Source: GWF2-43-63 sp035390965
GTDB taxonomy: Bacteria; Bacteroidota; Bacteroidia; Bacteroidales; DTU049
Length of the DNA: 13,032 bases
Reading direction: 5' to 3'
NCBI GenBank assembly: GCA_035390965.1
Contig: DAOPKE010000078.1
Coordinates: forward strand, 1-13,032
Position numbers and translations under genes: made by a program. Each line of letters opens with the position of its first letter. Positions within the stretch are counted from its first letter, which is position 1. The notes beneath the pieces are model-generated. The model was given only the letters and a program-made list of their open reading frames with translations, searched no databases and was not told where the DNA came from. Shown here in pieces: positions 7,825 to 13,032 of this stretch.

Positions 7825-7921
7825 TTAAATTTGAAAAAGTAGATAAATGGGTAATATTTGTAGATTGATCAATAAATATTGCTGCTTATTCGGTGTTGGG
7901 TGTGATAAAGTGTTATTTGTA

Positions 7922-7954
7922 TTGATTATAAATTAAAATATTTTTCTACTTTTG
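7922..7954 (+). promoter_or_regulatory. Bacteroidota promoter for the HxH protein / TonB receptor unit
   Basis: TTG (7922-7924) and TACTTTTG (7947-7954) match the -33 and -7 elements with a 22-nt spacer, at the long end of the accepted range. A second TTTG lies at 7916-7919. Transcription would begin near 7961, about 11 nt before the ATG at 7972. I see no clear operator for a metal-responsive repressor around it. Confidence 0.6.
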
Positions 7955-7971
7955 TAATGTAAACCTGAAGA

Positions 7972-8334
7972 ATGAAAAAGGTGTGTGTGAAAATATTGCG
8001 TTTGTTGCTGCCGGTCCTGTTTTTGGGCTATATGAGCAGTGCAACGTTGTTTATGCATACGCACTATATCAATGGAGTTGCCGTTGTTCACTCTCATCCA
8101 TACAAATCGGCCGATGACGGTTCTTCGGGTCATCAACATAGTAATCAGGGGTTTTTGCTGATTGCTGTTCTTTCTCATATTTCTGTTTTGGTTGCTGCTG
8201 CTGGAATTGTTTGTCTGGCGGCTTTTGTTTTTTATAAAACCAGACAGTTTGTTACCAGAAGGAAAGCTTTAATCGGATTGATTCATTGCTCTGCTTTTGG
8301 TTTGAGGGCTCCGCCCTTTTCGGTTTCATGCTAA
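7972..8334 (+). CDS. Small HxH-rich membrane protein, putative metal-uptake accessory
   Basis: The 120-aa product has two predicted membrane segments (about 7-27 and 61-87). The first may act as an uncleaved anchor, because Lys/Arg residues precede it. The 30-odd residues between them, predicted periplasmic, hold three HxH motifs: H29-T-H31, H40-S-H42 and H54-Q-H56. The core HTHYINGVAVVHSHPY resembles small His-rich Bacteroidota proteins that I recall lying next to TonB receptors. After the second helix come a basic stretch (KTRQFVTRRK) and the conserved-looking tail FGLRAPPF. Clustered HxH pairs commonly bind Zn, Cu or Ni. The gene sits directly upstream of a TonB receptor (79 nt to its ATG) with its own promoter, so I infer a joint role in transition-metal capture. 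No enzymatic domain is visible and the metal is unknown. Confidence 0.72.
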   Translation: MKKVCVKILRLLLPVLFLGYMSSATLFMHTHYINGVAVVHSHPYKSADDGSSGHQHSNQGFLLIAVLSHISVLVAAAGIVCLAAFVFYKTRQFVTRRKALIGLIHCSAFGLRAPPFSVSC

Positions 8335-8413
8335 ATACTGTTTCGGATTAATCTCCGGACCCCGCTTCTTATTTAAGTTGCGGTATGTTTCAACTGTTTA
8401 ATTGAAGTATTTT

Positions 8414-10705
8414 ATGAAACCACTTTTTTTTGTTTTTTTATTTCTTTTTTTGTTTGAATCTGTGTCTTTTGCACAGCATGGTGTTACGGATGCCAACGTA
8501 GTGGGGCATGTGCTGAATAAAAAAACCGGTGAACACATGCCTTTTGTAAGCATTGCTGTTAAAGGAACCACCATTGGTTGTCTGACCGATTATACCGGAC
8601 ATTACTATTGTATTAATCTTCCTGTTGGGCATTATACCATCGTTGCATCAATGATGGGATTCAAACGTGTTGAGCAAGATGTGGAAGTTCTTGCTGATAA
8701 AGTGATTGAACTGAATTTTGAACTCGAAGAAGATCTGGTGATGCTTAACACGGTGGTTGTGTCTTCAAACCGCGATGAAACCAATCGTCAGGAAACCGGA
8801 AATATAGTGAATGTCCTCACTCCGCGTTCTTTCGAAAACACCAACAGCACATGTCTGGCGCAGGGATTGAATTTTCAGCCCGGTTTACGTGTGGAAAGCA
8901 ATTGTCAGAATTGCGGATTTCAACAGGTGCGCATCAATGGACTTGAAGGTCCTTATTCTCAGATATTAATTGATAGCAGGCCCATTTTCAGTGCACTGGC
9001 CGGCGTTTATGGAATTGAACAGATTCCCGCCAATATGATTGAACGGGTCGAAATTGTGCGTGGTGGCGGATCTGCATTGTTTGGTTCAAATGCCATTGGC
9101 GGCACCATCAATATTATTACACGTGAACCGCTTGGAAATTCTGCTGTTTTCAGCAACAGCACAAGTTTGATTTATGGAAAGACTGCTGATATTAATTCAT
9201 CGTTCAATGCTTCGGTGGTGTCCGACGATATGAAGTCCGGATTGGTGATTTTTGGTTCTGCCAGACAGCGTTCGCCTTTTGATTATGATGGTGATGGTTT
9301 TAGCGAAATAGGTAAAATTGATTCAAAAAATGTTGGAATCCGCTGGTATTATAAAACCAGCAATTACAGCAAACTCTCGCTCGAATACCACAATTTGGAT
9401 GAGTTTCGTCGGGGCGGAAATAAATTTGATTTGCTGCCTCACGAATCGGATATTACCGAACAGGCTCAACACCGCATTAATTCAGGCGGTTTGCGCTATG
9501 ATCTGTTTTCAAAAAACAGCAAACGCAAGTGGAGCATTTATTCATCGGCTCAGCATATCAAGCGTGATAGTTATTACGGTGCTCAGCAGGATATGAATGC
9601 ATATGGGTCAACGACCGACAATACAATGGTTGGGGGAACACAGTTTTCGCAGAGTTTCGATACTTTGCTTTTTATGCCGGCTAAGTTGACAATGGGTGGT
9701 GAATTTTCTTACAACGCTTTGAACGATATTATGCTTGGGTACAATCGGGTTCTGAAGCAGGATGTGTCGGTTGCCAGCGCTTTTTTCCAAAATGAATGGA
9801 AGAATAAAAAATATACCATTATTGGTGGAGCGCGTTTCGATAAACACAACCTGATTGAAAAACCCATCATCAGCCCGCGTGTGAATGTGCGTTTTACACC
9901 TTCTGAAATGTTTGCTTTTCGTGTAGGTTATTCAACCGGATTCCGCGCGCCGCAGGCGTTTGACGAAGACCTGCATATTACGGCTGTGGGAGGCGATGTT
10001 GTTTTGATTGTTCTTGATCCTGATCTGCAGACCGAGCGCTCACAAAGCTATTCAGCATCTATCGATTTTTATAAAACGATTGGTAAAATTCAGCTGAATA
10101 TTCTTGCCGAAGGTTTCTACACACATCTTGATGATGTATTCTATTTGGATGAAATCGGAACCGATGCATTGGGAAACATTGTGCTGGAGCGCCGTAACGG
10201 CCCCGGCGCGGTTGTCAAAGGGGTGAATATTGAAGGAAAATTGGCTCCTGCCGCCAAATGGCAATTTCAGTTTGGCTTCACCTTTCAAAACAGCTTGTAT
10301 GATGAAACCCTCTCCTGGAGCGATGATTCATCGATTGTGCCGCAACGCAGAATGTTCCGTGCTCCGGATATGTATGGCTATATTACTTCTACCTATTCGC
10401 CGGTCGATGCTTTCAAATTGTCAATATCCGGAACATATACCGGCCCTATGCTGGTGCAGCATTTCGCGGGTTACATTGAAAATGATACCGAATTTTTAAC
10501 CCCCGGTTTTTTTGATGCAATGGCAAAAATTTCTTACACTTTTAAGCTTGGGAAAACCAATTCTTTGGAGATAAACGGAGGTGTACAGAATATTCTCAAT
10601 CATTATCAAAACGATTTTGACCAAGGTACTTTTCGCGATGCTGGCTATATGTACGGCCCTTCTGCTCCGCGTACTGTGTTCGCCGGCTTGAAGTTTTCGC
10701 TGTAG
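8414..10705 (+). CDS. TonB-dependent receptor with CxxC plug motif, putative metal or metal-complex receptor
   Basis: The 763-aa product has a signal peptide (1-20, cut at SFA-Q), a carboxypeptidase-regulatory-like domain (about 26-105, with GHVLNKKTGEHMPFVSIAVKG and TDYTGHYYCINLPVG), a VVVSS TonB-box-like segment (114-118), and a plug (about 120-238) with QVRINGLEGPYSQILIDSRP, ERVEIVRGGGSALFGSNAIGG and TINIITREP. A barrel ends in RTVFAGLKFSL. The plug resembles the BtuB/CirA/FepA class more than SusC. Cysteines are unusually frequent for an outer-membrane receptor: C56, C66, C147 and the pair C164-Q-N-C167. The HxH-rich membrane protein just upstream supports a metal or metal-complex substrate, by inference. 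An in-frame TTG at 8402 would add four residues (MKYF). I prefer the ATG at 8414 because the signal peptide then begins normally with MKP and no unusual start codon is needed. A strong terminator follows. Confidence 0.9.
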   Translation: MKPLFFVFLFLFLFESVSFAQHGVTDANVVGHVLNKKTGEHMPFVSIAVKGTTIGCLTDYTGHYYCINLPVGHYTIVASMMGFKRVEQDVEVLADKVIELNFELEEDLVMLNTVVVSSNRDETNRQETGNIVNVLTPRSFENTNSTCLAQGLNFQPGLRVESNCQNCGFQQVRINGLEGPYSQILIDSRPIFSALAGVYGIEQIPANMIERVEIVRGGGSALFGSNAIGGTINIITREPLGNSAVFSNSTSLIYGKTADINSSFNASVVSDDMKSGLVIFGSARQRSPFDYDGDGFSEIGKIDSKNVGIRWYYKTSNYSKLSLEYHNLDEFRRGGNKFDLLPHESDITEQAQHRINSGGLRYDLFSKNSKRKWSIYSSAQHIKRDSYYGAQQDMNAYGSTTDNTMVGGTQFSQSFDTLLFMPAKLTMGGEFSYNALNDIMLGYNRVLKQDVSVASAFFQNEWKNKKYTIIGGARFDKHNLIEKPIISPRVNVRFTPSEMFAFRVGYSTGFRAPQAFDEDLHITAVGGDVVLIVLDPDLQTERSQSYSASIDFYKTIGKIQLNILAEGFYTHLDDVFYLDEIGTDALGNIVLERRNGPGAVVKGVNIEGKLAPAAKWQFQFGFTFQNSLYDETLSWSDDSSIVPQRRMFRAPDMYGYITSTYSPVDAFKLSISGTYTGPMLVQHFAGYIENDTEFLTPGFFDAMAKISYTFKLGKTNSLEINGGVQNILNHYQNDFDQGTFRDAGYMYGPSAPRTVFAGLKFSL

Positions 10706-10732
10706 CTTTTTTCAAATTTGTGGTTTGTTTTT

Positions 10733-10776
10733 CAAGACCGTTGTCTGGTTTTCCAGGTGATGGTCTTGTTTTTTTT
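10733..10776 (+). terminator. Rho-independent terminator after the second TonB receptor
   Basis: The outer stem CAAGACC/GGTCTTG (10733-10739, 10762-10768) encloses a symmetric 5x5 internal loop and an inner stem CTGG/CCAG with a TTTT loop (10745-10756). Eight T residues follow directly (10769-10776). It lies 27 nt after the receptor's stop codon. Confidence 0.88.
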
Positions 10777-10802
10777 CAGAATGTTTTTTCGAAATAGTTC
10801 AT

Positions 10803-10810
10803 TAATTTTG
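10803..10810 (+). promoter_or_regulatory. Bacteroidota -7 element for the SemiSWEET-like gene
   Basis: TAATTTTG matches TAnnTTTG and lies 21 nt before the ATG at 10832, just after the upstream terminator. The nearest upstream TTG is too far away for a standard -33 element. The position supports the ATG at 10832 over any earlier in-frame start. Confidence 0.5.
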
Positions 10811-10831
10811 CATTCTCATATCTATTTAATT

Positions 10832-11137
10832 ATGCAAGCTCACTCATTCAGTATATTCGAAGTTTTCATGCTCCTTTGCTTTGCATGTAGCTGGCCTATT
10901 TCTATTATGAAAGGCATTCGCACAAAGATAGTGATTGGCAAAAGTCCGTTGTTTCTTATTTTGCTGATTATTGGTTATGCCATGGGCATCACCCACAAAG
11001 TGCTCTACCACTACGATATCGTTACGTATTTATATGCATTCAACATGCTGCTGGTTGCCACCGACCTGATCATCTACTTTCGCTACATCGGCGACAACAA
11101 GCGTAATCTGGCTTTGAAGAAGGCGGATATTGAGTGA
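10832..11137 (+). CDS. Small three-helix membrane protein, SemiSWEET/PQ-loop-like
   Basis: The product is 101 aa from the ATG at 10832. An in-frame ATG at 10718 exists, but the extra 38 residues would be encoded by the terminator hairpin and promoter, so I reject it. Three membrane segments are predicted (about 7-25, 38-56, 63-84). The first ends in W21-P22-I-S-I, followed by KGIRTKIVIGKS (27-38). This resembles the PQ-loop signature of SemiSWEET transporters (a Pro in helix 1, then a basic loop ending GxS), with Ile in place of the Gln. SemiSWEETs are about 90-100 aa, have three helices and dimerise to move sugars, so size and topology agree. The family assignment is an inference and the substrate is unknown. 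It appears monocistronic and ends 20 nt before a convergent gene. Confidence 0.68.
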   Translation: MQAHSFSIFEVFMLLCFACSWPISIMKGIRTKIVIGKSPLFLILLIIGYAMGITHKVLYHYDIVTYLYAFNMLLVATDLIIYFRYIGDNKRNLALKKADIE

Positions 11138-11157
11138 GCAAAATGAATTTGTTGAAG

Positions 11158-11763
11158 CTAATACTGCTCTAATTTGTCGTAGGTAATATTCAAACATGGC
11201 AGTTTGTTCCTGTCTTTTTCAACCGGTATGATTATTTTTTTTGCCCTATCTATAACATACCTTGTGGTCAATGCACTGTCGCTGTCAGTCACTACATCTT
11301 CATCTATTGTTATGGTGTCGTTTGAAATGTAATAGTCGTATGGATATGAATAAGAATAGTCCACAAATCGTTTATGCAAAACGCATTGTCCGTTCTTTTT
11401 AAAATCTAATTTAAAAGACAAGTCTGTATTTTGTATTATCTCAGGAATTGAATCGCTTGCATGAAAAAGCTGGACTGACAGAATGGGTTTGCCTTTTACA
11501 AAATCCTGTTTCAAAAGAATGTTAAGCGAAATACACAGAACAAATGTCGAAACGGAAAGTATGACGAATTTCTTTTTAGGATAAAATACGATCGAAAGTA
11601 TAAAAAAAGTTAAGAATCCGACAACAAAATATACTCCAATAAACAGATCCATATAGCCATGTGATGCTCTAGTCCTATTGAAAAACCATGTGTGTAAAAT
11701 CCCTGTAATGACAAGAAGTACAAAGAAAATATAGGCAGTTCGTTTTTTCATATATTGAGACAT
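11158..11763 (-). CDS. Unknown membrane protein with extracytoplasmic C-terminal domain
   Basis: I do not recognise this 201-aa protein. It has three predicted membrane segments (about 9-27, 39-60, 66-85). The positive-inside pattern (MKKR before helix 1, YPKKK between helices 2 and 3) places the N-terminus in the cytoplasm and the C-terminal 115 residues in the periplasm. That domain is polar and beta-like, with a Tyr-rich SYSYPYDYY (137-145), an acidic DEDVVTDSDS (154-163) and two Cys (127, 190). It looks like a simple sensor or binding domain, but nothing in it is diagnostic. The gene is more AT-rich than the envelope genes to its left. It begins 36 nt after the stop of the interrupted gene at 11800-12468 and may share its transcript. 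A second in-frame ATG (residue 5, 11751) is a possible alternative start, since it places MKKR first. Confidence 0.62.
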   Translation of the reverse strand: MSQYMKKRTAYIFFVLLVITGILHTWFFNRTRASHGYMDLFIGVYFVVGFLTFFILSIVFYPKKKFVILSVSTFVLCISLNILLKQDFVKGKPILSVQLFHASDSIPEIIQNTDLSFKLDFKKNGQCVLHKRFVDYSYSYPYDYYISNDTITIDEDVVTDSDSALTTRYVIDRAKKIIIPVEKDRNKLPCLNITYDKLEQY

Positions 11764-11799
11764 TAGTTAAAATTGAAGAATAAATTCTCTTGTAATCCA

Positions 11800-12468
11800 T
11801 CACTCACTCCCGCTCTCCGTTTTTTTCCGCTCGTTATAAATCGGAATAGAATAATAAATTCCAACCGACGGAAACACAGTCATGCTGCGGTCAAACGAAT
11901 AGTAGTTGAAATCGCCGAAGAATTTTACGCCAACCGGGCTGTAGAAAAGTTTCGGATACGAAATGCCAGCCCTCAGATGAAAGCTTTTCTCGTTCTGATT
12001 GCTGAGCGAAAAATCATAATTTGTTTCTGCAAAAAGATCGGTCAGATAGCCAAGGCGCACCGAACCATTGATGTAGGGTCCCAGTGTTACATAATTCATG
12101 GCCGAATTGTTCAGCTTCAGGTTGAATCCGGCTTCATAATTAATCCTTCTGGGTGCGTATTTCCACATCCCGAAACCTGTGTGAAACGAATAATAAGTTT
12201 CATTATTGCTTTCAACAGATTTGCCGGCGGCCACACCCGCATTGATTTCTTTCATTCCGGTGCTGGGCATCATTCTATAACAAGTCGCCTGTCGCACCCT
12301 TCATCCATCGCCGATGGCCGTAATTGTCAGCAACAGCGCGCCTATTTTCATTTTATACGCTATCCACGATTTCGATCTGCCCTTCGTAAAATACACCATG
12401 ATGGAAACCACCGCAAAGGCAAGCCCGATAAAAATCAGAAAAGCGTACACAATGTTTTTCTTACTCAT
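11800..12468 (-). pseudogene. Membrane-anchored beta-barrel-like protein split by an in-frame TGA
   Basis: From the ATG at 12468 the frame encodes 55 residues: MSKKNIVYAF, a hydrophobic segment to about residue 27, a basic stretch (KGRSKSWIAYKMK), then a second hydrophobic segment GALLLTITAIGDG. A TGA stops it at 12303-12301. The same frame then continues without another stop for 166 codons to a TGA at 11800: RVRQATCYRMMPSTGMKEINAGVAAG, followed by alternating beta-type strands rich in Tyr, Phe and Gly, ending VGIYYSIPIYNERKK. The shared frame, a -7 element upstream of 12468 and none before the second half suggest one gene broken by a nonsense change. TGA is one base from TGC/TGT, and a Cys after the second hydrophobic segment would suit a lipid anchor. 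The downstream part could start separately at GTG 12297 or an internal ATG. I do not know the function. Confidence 0.6.
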
Positions 12469-12529
12469 GGAATATCTGATTTAATGCGGCTTTTAGCTTT
12501 GAATAATGGTTGTTTTTTTACGCAGAATG

Positions 12530-12537
12530 CAAAAATA
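12530..12537 (-). promoter_or_regulatory. Bacteroidota -7 element for the interrupted gene
   Basis: On the minus strand this reads TATTTTTG, matching TAnnTTTG, 61 nt upstream of the ATG at 12468. A TTTG at 12569-12566 lies 28 nt further upstream, too far for an ideal -33 element. It supports 12468 as the real start of the interrupted gene. Confidence 0.4.
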
Positions 12538-12601
12538 CACAACTACATTTTGCAGTTCTGTAGAACAAATCTATGAAATGTTTTGTAAAAATGAAGATGT
12601 T

Positions 12602-12940
12602 TTACTCCTGGAGTTTCAAAACAATCTCTTCTTTTAATTTGGGAAGATGATTGATAATGATGCTCCAGACAAGCTCATCGGATATTTTATCATAGCCGTG
12701 GGCTATTCGGTTTCGGGTTCCGATAATTTTCTGTACATGTTCCAGAGAAAATTCTTTGTCCCGTTTCAGAATTCTGTTAGCGGCTTCACCAATTATTTCA
12801 AGATCTCGTTCAACAGCACGTTTGGTGCGGATATCACGGACATACTCTTAAAATATTTTTGAGCGATCAGCAAAGTAACTTTCCACCTCTTGAATGGCCT
12901 GAAGAATATCGTAAAGCCATGTTTTGATTTCAACATCCAT
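12602..12940 (-). pseudogene. HepT-type (DUF86) toxin gene with premature TAA
   Basis: Read from the ATG at 12940, the frame encodes MDVEIKTWLYDILQAIQEVE and SYFADRSKIF, then TAA at codon 31 (12850-12848). It continues in the same frame for 81 codons: EYVRDIRTKRAVERDLEIIG, EAANRILKRD and so on, to the TAA at 12602. The whole reads as a 112-codon HepT-like helical protein. It includes the conserved RAVER-LEIIGEA block and the RX4HXY active-site motif R76-N-R-I-A-H81-G-Y83. In known MntA-HepT modules HepT is the toxin, an RNase controlled by adenylylation of this Tyr by MntA. The TAA is one base from CAA or GAA, consistent with a nonsense mutation. No start codon follows the stop early enough to rebuild the protein. 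I do not recognise an MntA antitoxin in the remaining 92 nt, which run to the window edge. Confidence 0.82.
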
Positions 12941-13032
12941 AAATCAGCTGTTTTGATGAATCAATGGATTGTTTTAAATCAGGCGTGTCCGGTTTAGGTA
13001 ATTCACAAATCACGACAAACAGCTTGCAGAGC

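Noticed and set aside
10718..10831. An N-terminal extension of the SemiSWEET-like protein from an earlier ATG.
   Set aside because: The extension is encoded by a terminator hairpin with a T-run and by the -7 promoter element, so it is not a credible coding region.
12301..12303. Selenocysteine or recoding at the in-frame TGA.
   Set aside because: A small hairpin (12305-12317) lies upstream of the TGA in the direction of translation, whereas a bacterial SECIS lies just downstream. No convincing stem-loop is seen there, and TGA is used as a normal stop in other frames of the window.
11773..12576. A 267-codon open frame on the plus strand opposite the interrupted minus-strand gene.
   Set aside because: Its composition is biased (His, Arg, Ile, Cys), with no domain, signal peptide or periodicity. 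The minus strand shows hydrophobic segments, beta strands and an upstream -7 element, so this is a shadow of the coding strand.
12647..12862. A 71-codon plus-strand open frame over the hepT remnant.
   Set aside because: The minus strand carries the full HepT signature, including RX4HXY; the plus-strand frame is its shadow.
12930..13031. A minus-strand open frame running in from the window edge and ending inside the hepT start, possibly the end of mntA.
   Set aside because: Its 33 residues show no nucleotidyltransferase features, and an open frame of this length is expected by chance. It cannot be judged without the flanking sequence.

Overview
The window looks like a chromosomal segment of a Bacteroidota (Bacteroidales-like) bacterium. 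The evidence is two TonB-dependent receptors with an N-terminal carboxypeptidase-regulatory-like domain, a Bacteroidota-type putative porin, a major beta-barrel protein that begins its mature part with the order-typical 'ELTSKKGFTILPETGDY', and repeated TAnnTTTG -7 promoter elements close upstream of starts. Base composition is moderately AT-rich. Terminal codons are mostly TAA, with TGA also used. I see no rRNA, tRNA, CRISPR array, insertion sequence or prophage.

Layout, left to right. Positions 1-60 carry two operator-like palindromes that probably belong to a gene off the left edge. A minus-strand outer-membrane protein (154-1041) ends at a strong hairpin terminator. It is divergent from a plus-strand TonB-dependent receptor (1298-3685), which is followed after 12 nt by a lipoprotein of unknown function (3698-4435). 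A gene-free 461-bp gap (4436-4896) holds a dense cluster of short perfect inverted repeats and ends in a well-formed Bacteroidota promoter. That promoter drives a putative porin (4897-6720) and, 9 nt on, a divergent YchF/OLA1-type P-loop NTPase (6730-7824). A second promoter precedes a small HxH-rich membrane protein (7972-8334) and a second TonB-dependent receptor with a CxxC motif in its plug (8414-10705). This unit ends in a strong terminator and is followed by a small SemiSWEET/PQ-loop-like membrane protein (10832-11137).

The right end is on the minus strand and looks decayed. It has an intact unknown membrane protein (11158-11763), a gene whose two halves lie in one reading frame but are split by an in-frame TGA (11800-12468), and a HepT-type (DUF86) toxin gene with an in-frame TAA at codon 31 (12602-12940).

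Functionally the window is dominated by cell-envelope genes. The unit most worth following is the pair at 7972-10705. A two-helix membrane protein carries three HxH motifs in its predicted periplasmic loop, next to a receptor with several cysteines in its N-terminal domain and plug, which is unusual in an outer-membrane receptor. I infer a transition-metal uptake system (zinc, copper or similar), but the sequence alone does not name the metal.
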